From positions 1 to 58,654 of the forward strand of contig JADRCO010000069.1 of NCBI GenBank assembly GCA_021464525.1: DNA of 58,654 nt, given 5' to 3'. Below are positions 1 to 12,147 of the stretch, piece by piece. Each line of letters starts with the position of its first letter. The first letter of the stretch is position 1. The position numbers and the translations under genes were made by a program. This DNA comes from Rhizophagus sp. LPA8_4_AMF (lineage: Eukaryota > Glomeromycota > Glomeromycetes > Glomerales > Glomeraceae). The notes beneath the pieces were generated by a model. It was not told where the DNA came from. It searched no databases and worked only from the letters and a program-made list of their open reading frames with translations.

Positions 1-154
1 AAAAAAATAATAAAATTTAATTAATTAAAAAAAAAATTTTCTTTTCTTTTTTTTTTTGAAAAAAAAAAAAAAATCAATTTTAAAAATATAATGAAAAGCC
101 GATCAATTTTATTCGCGGAGAACTTTCCAAAGAAAAACTTCGCCGTTTTACATT

Positions 155-337
155 ATGGAGCATGAATTTGTAGGATTGCCTGGATTTTCTGTTACTTCAG
201 AGACAATGATAACTGGTTTAGCAGTAATAACGTCGATGGTTGTTTGCTTCATTTTGATTTTATATAGTATTGAACGCTTTTGTTCTCCTTTTTTTTTTTT
301 TTTTGTTTCGTTCGTTTGTTTAAAAGAAACTTTTTGA
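155..337 (+). CDS. Possible small membrane protein or first exon
   Basis: An ATG at 155 opens a short frame whose first 40 residues look more protein-like than the surroundings: a polar start (MEHEFVGLPGF) followed by a hydrophobic stretch (about residues 20-37) that could be one membrane segment. After the residues SIER the frame runs into a poly-T tract and reads as low-complexity Phe. The real coding part, if any, probably ends near 280, perhaps at a splice donor; no convincing second exon was found. No family recognised. It could be chance. Confidence 0.2.
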   Translation: MEHEFVGLPGFSVTSETMITGLAVITSMVVCFILILYSIERFCSPFFFFFVSFVCLKETF

Positions 338-339
338 TT

Positions 340-2412
340 TGTTTGTTCTTTTGAAAATTTTTTGTTATTTGATGGAAGGGCGAAATAAAGTTATATTTAT
401 AAAAAAAAAATTCGAGATAACCCGAAAATTGCATGATATGTTAAAAGTCCATATTATTAAAACAATCAAGCAACAATATTCTTTTTTTTTACGCAAGAAT
501 CCCTTAAATGTTTCAAGATTTAACAATTATCATGTTCAAAACTTTTTTTTTTTGCACTTAGTATTGTGCAAAAAAAATTTTTTTTCCTGGATACATACAA
601 GTTTCGGACAATCGGACTTTATAGTAACGAGGTTAAAACAGAAGAATACGTGGCGTTTTTATTATCCCTATATGTCAAATAAAACCCATATTTAAAATTA
701 CGAAGTAAATCCCTTGACTACATTAGAAATAATTTCTTAATTTATCATAGTTTTGTTCTACCTATTTATGTTGTGATCTACAATTTTGGTAAATGATTCA
801 AGGAATTGAAAAAAGTTCACTAACTTTTTAATAATTAGCTAAATATGACTAATCTAATTATATAACATTATTATAGAATAATTAATTATAATTAACATTA
901 TTAGTTATTATAATAATCTACTTCGCCACTTGAGTATTCATTCTAAAACAATATTTATTTATCATTACTAATTTCTAAAATTTTCATACTCATTTTCTTA
1001 CTAAATAATAATAATATAATGTCAGCGTGCATGATTATTTCTTTGTTTACCTGAAATAATAATAATATCTCTCGAATTTAATTGTCTGTTCAACATAAGG
1101 ACATGAAAAGTAGTAATCGGCTGAGAATTGAATATGACTGGAATTATCAATAAATTTTCTAGAAATTATCGTTAGATTTTCTAAAAATGTGACGGTTAAT
1201 CATCTTTTAAAACCTTAAATATATTTGCCAATGACACTTACTTAAAATGATTGTTTGAGGTACCTACATGTCACCAAATAATCTCGATAAAGATAGATAG
1301 TATGGTAAATTCTTTTGTTATGTAGAAAACAATGAAACAAATGTGTAAAATCTATTTATCAATATAAATTACGATTTCATAATTCATTTGTCGTTTTGGC
1401 GATATTTCGAATTGGAAATTTGGAAATTTCAATTACAAATTTCCAAATTTGAATTTTGATGATTTATTGGCATTTGGCACCGACAAAAAATTATAATCAC
1501 GCGACTTTTGGCTGAAACCATTTTGAAACCATTTTTACTTAATTAGTTAATTTTCTTCCGTTGGTGCATCATAATTTATTTACGCTTAGAGATAGTATTA
1601 TTGATAATAAAGTTCTTATCTTCGGTAAATGGGAATATGTTTCTTTGGGAAAACTATTTAATGTATGACTGTATGTATATATTCGAATTATTTGATGCAT
1701 GCTTTAAATATTACAATATGTCTTTGGTCCGACCGGTCTATCTTATTTATCGCTTGAGTACTGACTGTCATGTCGAAACATCAATCATGGTAACGCCCTT
1801 GATAAAGTCTTATCAGTAGACGATGTGGTTTTGTACTTTGTTATTTAATCATGTGGCCAAATAATTGCCTTGCTGATTAGATTTTCGCAATTGTTTTGAT
1901 CCACATGATTATATAGAATTTGTGTCATGAGATGTTAAACCTATTTTTTATGTTATGAACTTTCGATTACTGATAACAAAGTCCCTAAAAGGTAACATTA
2001 AATTATTAATATAACTCGTTCTTGTGTTCATGCGCTTATGGTCAAATTTAGAATTTCATATTTCAAATTCATTTATAACAAACAAACAATAAAAAAAGAA
2101 TGGTTAAATGACTCCACCGGATTAGTACTTTCAAAAATAAAATGAATTCAAATAATTAGGAAATTTGAATAAACGAAAAAAAGGCGTATCAAAAAACATT
2201 TTTTTTGTGATTGTTTATTTCTTCAAAATTTTCAAGTTATCATTACTTATAATTATGAGAAGAATTTTTTTGATTGATAGATCTAAATAGATATGACGTG
2301 TAATACCAAAAAAAAAAAGAGATTGTGCAAAAGTAATAACTTATATAAATAATAATCAATCTGGACATAATAAGTTGTAATTTCTACATATTATCTACGT
2401 AAATAATTGATA
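340..2412. other. Gene-free AT-rich stretch
   Basis: About 2 kb with no supportable gene; short open frames here are low-complexity or start inside A/T runs. One clear local structure is a perfect 14-bp inverted repeat (arms 1416-1429 and 1437-1450, 7-nt loop). The last few hundred bases are presumably the promoter and 5' leader of the TRP-like gene that starts at 2413. Confidence 0.6.
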
Positions 2413-5400
2413 ATGAAGAATATTCGACCTTTTGGGTTGGTACTTTTCACAATCATACTTTTAGTATTTCAGGTATGTTTGCAAAAATAAAAATAAAAAA
2501 TTTAACTCCGCCAACTATATTACTTTTGTTATCACTCAACAGATTATAATATGCCTTATGACTTTGACTAATATATTACATACATTTAATGATAAAATGT
2601 TAGGTTGACCAAACCTTATCGGCAGTGCCACTTTCAGCCGATAACGATTTTGATGATTTCGTGACATTTACTGGAAGGGATGTTTTTACCGCTGTTAAAT
2701 TTGCGTCTAAAATAGGTGAACTGAACATTAATTTTTTCATATATCATAAAAAATTAAATAATATCAACATTGATGCAAAGACGGATAATTAAGAAAAAAA
2801 TGCTATTTTAGAATATAGTTGGGAATCTGTTGAAGGAGATGTTTCCGCCTTATCCTTGTTTGTGATAGATGAAAAAAATTTGATGCAACACCCAGAATGT
2901 TTCATCGTTGAAAACTGTAAAGTTTTTCCTTATCCAGACGCCTCCTGTATCAGCGGCGGTTGTGGAAATGGGGCAAAATCACTAAATTCGAATTTGCCAA
3001 AACAAAGACTAATGTTGGCGATTGTCAAAGCAAACTTCGGCAGCTCTTTGAAATTAAAAATCAAAATCAAATTTGACGCTCCTACTAAAACTCCAGAAAC
3101 TCATAACAAATTATTAACGCCAACTGTGACACCTCACCCCGGAGGGAATCTACTTACTGGAGACATTACTCCAGATGGATATGCCAATTGTGGAACTATT
3201 AAATTCAACGATTTTAGAGTTTTGTATTCAAAAGAGCAGAATAATATAGAACTATATTTAGAAGGCAATGGTGAAAATTTTCAAAGTCAAGGTAAATTTT
3301 TGTAATATACGTTGCACTGATTAATAACTAGGGAACGGGAACCGTTGGAGCGTCCGAAGCATTCTAGTCACATGATTATCAACAATTGTACATCACTAAA
3401 AAAAAAGTAATTGTATCACTGAAGTATAACTTTAAAAATCGTATAGTTAAACTTTAAAAAAAAGTATATAATTAAAAATTTTAGAGTATTAGCTGTATCG
3501 CTAAATTAAATACAGTTAAAATCAATTGTGTTACGTTACAAATTTTCGATTTATGTTACGTTGCAAATTTCGATTTATTTCCATGATGTTCGATAAAAAT
3601 ATTTTCTCACAAAATTTATATTCAATAAATTAATTTTGAAATATCATAGAATCCAGTCACTTTTCTTCTTCCTTTCTTTCTTTCAATCTCGTACAATTTC
3701 TGATTCGTTGAAGCCTTTCAAATGAAAACGGCTTAAAAAGAATATTTTTCAGAGCACTAACACGAGATACTGCAACAAATGAGAGACCAGCGGCATATTC
3801 CTTTTTTCCAAGATCTATAACAGCTTTTGGTAGCGTCAGACCTTGGCTTTTATGAACAGTAATAGCCCACGCGAGGGTGAGAGGAATTTGTAAGCGTGAA
3901 CAAGCTACCATCTTGGTTTCCCAGGAACGTCGAATTGGGATAATGGAAACAACTTTTTTACCCTCGGTAGATATAATTGCAGGACCATTATAATTGTTGA
4001 AGTCTACAAGGACTGCAATCGGAAGAGAAGGCGGACCTTGATTTTCTTGGAACAGTATATCATCGACTGTTCCTACTGAACCGTTAACCAGTCCCGTTTT
4101 CACAGACAAATTGGCTCTAAGCATGATCTGCGCACCCTTGCACAACAGTAGTTCTGCTTCAAGACCTTTTGCAATGTCAGAATCTGCCTTAGAAGCTTCG
4201 TTACCACCAGTATGGACAGCACGAATTCTAGCAACGGGAGCATTTGACGATTTGAGCTTACTAATATTAATCTCAGCAACGTCAACCTTTCGAGGAGTTA
4301 TATATATTGCATCCAAAAATGTAGCATTTTTCATAGTAGATGAATCATCAAAACGTGTCGCAAGTGTCCTCCAATTGTCTATTGTTGACTCACCGTCACG
4401 TAATCACATCAAAATATCTCTAAAACAGCGCTGTTTAGGTGAATCTCCAGATTGGCAGCGAACAACGTCAAGCCGATATATCTCTCGAAATTGGTTGTAT
4501 ATATTCATACCATCATTTGACAGTGAGTCATGTTTAAGCTTCTTGGCGTACATCGGCTCATCAATCACTGGAGGAAGTTGACCGAAATCACCTACTAAAA
4601 TGACCGATCGACCACCAAATGGTTGATTTCGATGTTCAGGAAATGCCGCACGTAAACGTAAGTCTACTACAGAAAGCATTCGGCGGCCCAACATACTTTT
4701 TTCATCTATAATCACATAATTCACACCATTCAATCTGTTTTGTAGTTTTTTCAGTCGTTCACCCTCTATATTAAAGTCAGAACTTTTTATGGGAATTGAA
4801 AGAATCGAGTGGATCGTTGATCCATGAATATTAAACGCAGCAACGCCAGTTGGAGCAAGAACAACCACAGGCGAAGTTTCAGCACCATTATTCGTAGCTA
4901 TTTCTTGAAGACGTCCTCAAATTGCGTTAATTAGATACGATTTACCAGTTCCCACTGTATCCATAATTATAAGTCTGAGTGGCTTGACTTGATTATGGTT
5001 TGTAATAATATCATTATAGTGTCTTTCAATTTTCCTAAAAATAATCATCTGATTTTCATTCAATGTTCGATAATCTACAATAGGATTCACCGTACTATCA
5101 TCTTCTTCATTCCTAGACTGCTGCACAAAAGTGTTTAGATCAATAGAATCTATGTCGGGATAGCGTCGTCTGACACCACAAAACCAATTATTATTTCGAT
5201 CAACATCACGAAAATCTAAATCTTCAGAACCGTCAATAACTGCATTAGGGCCCATTTCAGCCAATATCATCCAATCCGGACGTATATCATCTCTACATTC
5301 GTCGGCTTCCTGCTGTTCTTCATCATCATCAAACTCATCTTCTAAGTTATCAACAGACGTACTGAGGAGATCTTTAAATTCTTCTTCTTTCTCGCCAATA

Positions 5401-8400
5401 TTATGATTAAAAAGTTCAGTCCATGAGAGAGAATCATTTTCGGTCAACTGCTGAAAGCTTCGATGTGGAACATGGAGTATAACCTTTATACGGCAAAATT
5501 CATCCCATTGAGGACCATCGCGTTGAGGCGATGGCTTTGGCCAAATACGTACCATTCTCATGATCGCATATTTTCCACTTACCATTATAAAACTTGTATC
5601 TTAGATAGAGCTGAAAGAGGGAAAGATCTTCTAATTCAACAGGTCTATCCCAATACTTTTGCAAAGGTGATCGTTCTGTTCAGCCAATATCGCTAGTTGG
5701 CATTACATTTTCGGTTCCAGTTCCACAAAGCCAACGATGAGATTCATTGTTAAGATTTAAAATAACGAATTGCCGACTGGAGTGGTAAAGTGGGATACCG
5801 AGGAGTAGATGACAGGTTTCTTGGGCGGAAAAATCACGTTCCGCAACCGTATGAAGCAATAAACGTTGAAATGAGCCAAGAGAAGGATCAGAAGGGTCAC
5901 TTTCAGAAAGAATGTTATTTAAAATTTCTGAAAATGAAGAACGTGGTTCCGACTTAGTGGCATACTTGGCAACGTAATTTAGAGCAGCACAAATATTAAG
6001 AACGGGTTTAAAATCGACGTTCGCACGCCAACCTTGGAGTTGAATGCGATTATGAGGGTTAACATAAGGATCATTTCTTGACGTGATCAGCTCCGGTTGA
6101 CCCTGATCATTTTCATGTATAAAGCTATGGTCAACATTATCTTTAGGGAATCCAAATCTACAATACTGCTGACCATCTTTTGACCGAAGACAATACGAAG
6201 AACTACATCTTGTATGTTTTTGTAGTTTATTTACGAGCTCAATGTAATCCTGTAAGTCATCACATAATTCTGCATTATCTTTCTGGCAAGGATGGCGATT
6301 GGGTATCGGAGCATTAGGACATGGATTAATTGTAGTAACAAATGAGTCAAAATGTGTCAAGATCCTGGACATCTCTTCTTCATTATCTTTCATACTATCC
6401 CAATCAAACAAAGGCGCATCTCGCATTTTCCCTATCCCATGTACGTGTACACTACCTCTGTGTTGCCACTCGTACCTATACCAGTAATCTTCCAATCCCC
6501 ACTTAGGAATTAAAACGTTCTCCAAAAATAATTTGAAGCATTTTTCGAAAAACCAAGCGGCGATATGTGGGTTATTGATCAAATCTTGACGTCGATGCTT
6601 ACTCCGTTCCTCATCTGATACTACGTCCATTTCATTCTCACCATGAGGCATCAGCTTATGAAGCTCCGGCCAGTGCAAATCAGCTGCACTGAAGGTAAAA
6701 AATATCATCCCTTTCATTCCTAGCTGCTTAATCATGTCATGCAATTCGAAGCTACGCTTTGTCCAAAACTGTCTAGTACCACGCAAACCCTCACCAAACC
6801 GTATGACATGATCTGCCATGTGAGTATCATTTTTCACCATTTCTTGAACATCCCCAACTGTTAATTGTCTACCATTTAGACCTTGCTTGACATAAACCCT
6901 TCCTTCCTGTAAAGCACGCCAACGCATCTGGGAATTCAAAGCAAAATATCGCCATCGGGGATGGCGAGCAAACCTTCCATCTTTATATTTAAGTAAATGC
7001 TGGAAGTACTCGGCAGGGTTTACGTCCCTTATATGTTCTGCTCGAAGGTCAGCACTACCCGTTGGATACAGAGTTGGAAAGGCACGAGCAATATACCCAG
7101 GGGTATTAAATTCGTTAATAGCAGTACCACCTATGTTTGGCCACATAACAGGATCAGCTTCAGACTGCATACGAGCAAGAGCATCATCGATGATATGAGT
7201 TTCAATGTGCAAAGGGATAGGAGCCGGAATAAAATTCCTAATGATCGTATCGTCACTTTCACTATTTAAACGATGAACATCATCGACAAGCTGTAGCCTG
7301 TTTTCATCATTACGAATTTGAGGAAGTTGATCGTTAATAGAACCATCATCAGGCAAAGTACGCAATACATTTTCATCAATGATAATATCGGCATAATATC
7401 GATTATTTGCTTTCAGCCAGCAAAGAGCTTGTTTAATTTTATCACGACGAACTGTAAAATCCCTGAATGACGTTGATCCTTCAGCAGACTGGCGACGGAC
7501 AACAAGTGTATCCAAGGTTGAAGGGTATCGGGGAAGACGCATTACAAACTCCCCTATATCCTGCAGAAAGTTTATAACATTTCCGCTGTAGGCGTATTGC
7601 CCTCCACGAAGATAATAAATGGACACGATTGGAAAAGTTTGAGCTATTAGCATTTCCTCAATTTCGGTAAGACCCTTTAATTCTTCAGGAACATCACCCG
7701 GATTCATATTGTTTTCGGCAGAGAATTTTTTTACCACATTTCGATCACTTTTATCATTTTTATCACTTTTATCATTGTAACAGTGGCGACACATTCTCAA
7801 GACGAGGTTAATCAAAGGGAAACGTTCATTGCACACAGGACAAATTTTATGCTCGAGCTTGTTCATCTCAGTACGGAATTTTCGCAGAAGCTTATGGTCT
7901 GATTCAGAAAGGGGTTGAAAATTATCAGCAAGTTGTTCATCCTGACGATTAAGACGTTCATCAGCAGGTTCTAAAACACATCGCCGTCTTTCTCGTTGCT
8001 TTTGTTCACGGTTTCTAGCCAACCGGGATGCACGTTGTTCAACTGTTTCATTGTCAATTTTTCATTTCTTATTTTCACAAACACTAGCAAGGCGCGTTTG
8101 ACATTTATCGATATTTTCATTATCTCTGCTTTTACGTTTTCGAATCGCCTCAACAGTTTGACTGAGACTTTTTTTATTTCGCATCACGGACGACAAAAAA
8201 CAATTAATCGAAAAAAAAAATGTGTTACATACTGTATTTTTATCAAACGAGGCAAACACGAATTTTATAGTATATATTATAGAACATTAAAAAAATATTT
8301 AAAAACAATATTTTTTATCTTTTATTTTATTAACTTTATTAAAATGTTTTTCTTTAATTAAAATGTATTCACGCGAAATGTTTATTTTATTAACTTTATT

Positions 8401-10710
8401 TCTTTAATTAAAATGTATTCACGCGAAATGTTTATTTTATTATTAATTAAACGCGAAATGGTTACGTTACACCTGTAATACAAAAAAATATAGCTTTTTT
8501 TTACAAGTTATTATTATATTTATCCCATTGGTTATACAAATACGTGATACACGTTATGCAACAAAAATTAATAACACGTGCGCAAAATATTATTCGTTGA
8601 TCAGTATGCAGGACAAACCGACATTGCAGTTGAAATGCGTAGTAGTAAAAGGTCCTCAGCTATGCTTCGGACAATAAAGTATATGTAGCATTAAATTTGT
8701 AATTTTTTTCAAAAAAAAAGCAAAATTTTTCGTCTATTTTGATGCGAAACACATTGTATACAAGAATTTTCCTATGCAATTTGATGGACTATTTACCTAT
8801 AGAAATAAATTTTCAACAAACTTTGATGATAGAATTCCTGGTATTTATTTTGGTATAAGTTTTCTGGATGCTTGTTATTTCTTTTGGAATGGTAAATAAC
8901 CTTTACATTTTAAACCGGAAAAATCTTAGATTCATTCTTCAACGTCCCTGGCACTGGTTCCTATGCAATACTTACCTTCCAAAATGCTAATCAAGGATGT
9001 GTTACAGCCCCTGTTGGTAGCCAAAGCACGGCATACTCGAATGGAATTACTGGAATCTCAATGACTATAGCATTGGCGTTCATACTCTTATCCGCTTCAT
9101 TATTATTTCTTAGGAGAGAAGTAAATTACAGTATTTACCCAAAGAAATGGGCATCAATGGGTGAAGGCATAAATGACATTGGTAGAACGACTGATGATGA
9201 TATAAATAGGAACATACCATCGTTGATTCCTATAAGTGCTACGGCTACTGTCTCGCATAATTCATCATTAACACAAACTCCGTCCTTATAAGTGTCGCTC
9301 AGTGGATTGTTACTATTGCATTGCTTACACTTCCAAATCCACCAGTTGGTTACCGTCAATTTGCTTCTAATTTTGGATGGTCAACCGGAACAGGTGGTGG
9401 AATAAATGTCCAAGCTTTTTCCAATGCCGCCGGTAATTTGCGAAAGCTAGTGTGTCCTCTTTTACCCGTTGTATGTACCTCATCGTTAAATCAGTTTGAC
9501 ACGTGCCAACCTTGGTTCAATTCTGATGTAACACCAGAGCACTTGTTCACTGCAAGTATAACCAATGGAGACAAAACATACTTTCCAGATCCCACTGGAT
9601 TTGAGTCTTACTCAAACACATTACATATACCAAATAGTAATATATTCTTTGTCATGTTCGTAACACTATTATTAGCTATTGGTACAGCTTTAATTATCAT
9701 GTTATTGATCGGTGCCATAGCATTCACGATGAAAGAAAAAGTAAAGATTTTTGAAAAAGTCAACAAAAATATGCGTTTTTTAGTATTTAGTAAGTCAAGA
9801 TTTTTTTTTTTGATTAATGTTGTTATTTAAGAGTAGTAGTTATGTAATCACTTCTATCATTATATTTCGTAATTCGTTATGCGAAGGTGCTATTTTGCGT
9901 GTAGTGAGTAATATAATTTTATTGCATATTTGAGAATTGTTTAGCGCATCTGATATATAATTAATTTTCACCATGAAAAATTTGGTACGGCACTTTAATT
10001 GTTAGATCAACACGATGTATTATCCTATTACTCTTTTTTCTCTATATCAACTGACCCAATCCAGCGACTGTTGGCTTTTACTCCTGCTCGCATCTATAAT
10101 GCTCGTAGTAGTTACCGTAGGACTTCTTCCTTTCTGCATCTACAAGGTCTTGTCCATTTTTCAAGCAGATGCTGATCTTCTGTGGAGTGGGAAATACAAG
10201 ATTTTATTTGGTGTACTATATACAGATTATTTAAAGGATCGCGTATGGTTTGTCATTCCAATAATGGTATACCAGTTTCTTCGTTCGCTAATAGTAGCAA
10301 TAGGTCACCACAGTGGAATCGCACAGTTAACATGTCTTGTCATCTTGGAACTTGCGTACTTAATAACCGTCTATTATTTTAAACCATTTGAACGAAATTT
10401 GGCCAATATTTTTAACATAACACTTTCTGCTGGACGACTGATGGTCCTCTTTCTTCTTATACCATTCTTGGGTGGTAATATTACAATCACGCCAACAACT
10501 CGCTTCTCCTTAGCTATTGTGTTAATTATCTTACAACTTCTAATGGCGGTTTGTATTGGTGGATTGATCCTCCTCAATATCCTCTGTGCTGCTTTTAAGT
10601 TCCTGTTTAAGAAGAATGCTAAAACAGATGATAGTGCTGACTTAAATCAAACACAAGATGCTAGTGACAACAATAATAACTTATCAATTAAGGAAAAAAT
10701 TGATGATTAA
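2413..10710 (+). CDS. Fungal TRP-like (Flc/Pkd2-type) multi-pass membrane protein, split by a Helitron in intron 3
   Basis: Proposed exons: 2413-2472, 2604-2715, 2812-3291, 8721-8891, 8930-about 9120 (possibly to 9291), 9303-9782, 10006-10710. Every join I could check keeps frame (phases 0, 1, 1, 1 for the first four introns; 0 for the last). Exon 1 encodes a hydrophobic signal peptide ending LLVFQ. Exons 2-5 give an extracellular domain with several Cys, then a membrane helix (MTIALAFILLSASLLF). Exon 6 opens with WIVTIALLTLPNPPVGYRQF and ASNFGWSTG, resembling the start of the fungal TRP-like membrane domain. The last exon opens INTMYYPITLFSLYQLT and has about five more helices and an acidic tail. 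The family (PF06011 type) acts in membrane transport and calcium or FAD-related stress responses in fungi; the substrate here is unknown. Odd points: intron 3 is 5.4 kb because it holds a Helitron, intron 4 would be only 38 nt, and the exon 5-6 junction is unresolved (clean donor at 9121, or a frame slip near 9291). Length is about 730-790 residues. Confidence 0.72.
3328..3362 (-). other. Helitron 3' terminus: hairpin, CTAG end and subterminal repeat
   Basis: On the minus strand the order is ATGCTTCGGAC, a short spacer, stem AACGG, loop TTC, stem CCGTT, then TCC and terminal CTAG, with T as the next host base. A small hairpin just before a CTRR terminus is the transposition stop signal of Helitrons. 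All of this is visible directly; the functional reading is family knowledge. Confidence 0.75.
3657..8184 (-). pseudogene. Helitron Rep/helicase (RepHel) gene, broken
   Basis: The minus-strand frame begins about 8184 (MRNKKSLSQ), with the basic Arg/Lys-rich N-terminus typical of the family. The longest piece (8022-5680, 780 residues) has a CxxC-13-CxxC zinc finger (about residues 61-81) and the Helitron_like_N region (FTFSAADLHWPELHKLMP). It then has the HUH motif (HRGSVHVHG, about residue 520) and the paired-tyrosine motif YVAKYATK (about residue 685). Downstream pieces (5585-4917, 4868-4404, 4334-3657) form a PIF1-like helicase: Walker A DTVGTGKS, APTGVAAFNIHGSTIHS, VIIDEKSML, LVGDFGQLPPV, and the C-terminal AITVHKSQGLTLP plus FVAVSRV. 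In-frame TGA stops interrupt it at 8062-8064, 5680-5682, 4917-4919 and 4404-4406, and there is a frame change near 5585. It cannot encode a full transposase, so the copy is non-autonomous now. Confidence 0.9.
8321..8460. repeat. Short tandem repeat in the Helitron 5' region
   Basis: Two to three imperfect copies of a 50-60 bp unit. The 20-mer starting at 8321 recurs at 8381 and begins again at 8431. The 30-mer at 8351-8380, ending ACGCGAAATG, recurs at 8401-8430, and a last ACGCGAAATG closes the block at 8460. It lies upstream of the RepHel gene, inside the element's 5' part. Confidence 0.75.
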
Positions 10711-12147
10711 AGTGATTAGTAAGTTTTTTAAGTTTGCATCAAGAAATATTTACGTTAGAAAAGTTATGATTTAAATTTGTAAATTTTATAATGGCTTTAC
10801 AATTTACTTTTTTATTTATTAATTATCACTCTTATATACTTAATATGAAGTTCATTTTTTTTAAATACTCATTAAAAGTTTGTCATATCTACAATCATTA
10901 ACACAATTTATTCTGAAATTTTTTGATTTTGATTTTCAAAATTAAATGTTCACCCAATTTTATAAGTAAATTAATACATAACCATGATTATATTCATTTT
11001 TTTTTCCTTGAGACCGCACTTTTACCAGCAAGTCATGATGATATACTGCACCAGCTAGCTAATGACACATTTTTCAACTACTAATGTTGTTTTACACGTT
11101 GTAATACACATTTTAAACATTTTTAAGTGGCGTTTATTAACAAAGGGTTTGTTGTTTGACATTTTTTGATGTTGAGCAACGCATGATATTTATTGACACA
11201 TATACGCCTATCTAAACTTGTTCGAAAAAAAGTAGACAGATAAGGGTTTGGTTAAGTCAAAAATAACCTCCTCAAACTCTATTCCTAAAAGTAAACCGCC
11301 CTACAAAAATACAAGTGTAAAGTTTAAACTATCAAGGAGCTTTGGTACAATTCTTTCATTATAGCAATATTGATAAAATAAGATGATCTTCGACATGATG
11401 ATTCGTGTAGATTCCTGGTACATAATTTCTTTTCGATCATTGGTTCTTGTTGAAATTCGTGTTAATTAATTCTCATTCACCTTAAATTGGTTTCTTTAAA
11501 ATATTTTTAATTTCTTCAGAAGTGCTCGTGGCAAGACCTCCGCAGTGTTTAATCAACTTTTACCATTATCATTATTTTATGACTTTTTAGTGTTACCTCT
11601 TGTGCACTTTACAATGAATTCCATCAGAGAACCTGAAACTTTAAGCAATGATGGATAGAAATAATCTAAAAAATTGATAATAATTGATAATCAATCCTTT
11701 GACTTCCATCATGATCTTGATCAGCCATCATCATGAGATATCTATAATGTAATTCTCTCATTGAAGCATGCTCCTTGCCTTATTTCAATCAGAGAATTTG
11801 CTTATTTATATATTATTATTATTCTGGGCATGTGTATCTTCCCTCACATTCAATAATTCCCCGTGAAGAGGGAAAGAAAAATCAGTAACTACCAGATGTA
11901 CGTCTTTTTTTTGTTGGATTCATTCGGTATTCTCAGCCAATTGAGATTTCTGAGTGCATCTATAATTCAAAAAATATATTAACAGTTAAATATTTAGTTG
12001 ATTAAATAATTAAAACATTCCACATATCCAAATCATTGCATTTGAAAGTTTCATCGATCTAATGTCATTGTCTCTGCCTCGAGTCCATTTCTAAGATGAC
12101 TTGAAAATGTCATGATAAAATTCTTAAAATAATTTTTCTCTCTGTTA
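10711..12147. other. Gene-free stretch
   Basis: The 3' flank of the TRP-like gene followed by AT-rich sequence. No frame of any length looks coding and I saw no inverted-repeat element here. Confidence 0.55.

Larger units (their letters stand above)
3328..8672 (-). mobile_element. Helitron-type rolling-circle transposon, autonomous-type but decayed
   Basis: Read on the minus strand, the element ends 3' at CTAG (plus 3328-3331) followed by host T, as Helitrons do. Just inside is a perfect hairpin AACGG-TTC-CCGTT (plus 3334-3346). Farther in, GTCCGAAGCAT (3352-3362) is the inverse of ATGCTTCGGAC at the other end (8662-8672). This is an 11-bp asymmetric inverted repeat like those reported for Helitron2/Helentron-type elements. 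The single large gene encodes an HUH Rep and a PIF1-like helicase. The exact 5' terminus is less certain than the 3' end: the canonical TC would lie at 8671-8670, but the preceding host base is not the usual A. It sits in antisense inside intron 3 of the TRP-like gene. Without it that intron would be about 84 nt. Confidence 0.8.

Noticed and set aside
1601-1819. Plus-strand ORF of 72 residues
   Set aside because: No domain, starts on a non-ATG codon, composition like flanking non-coding DNA.
4111-4581. Plus-strand ORF of 156 residues
   Set aside because: A shadow of the Helitron helicase on the opposite strand, with no protein-like signal of its own.
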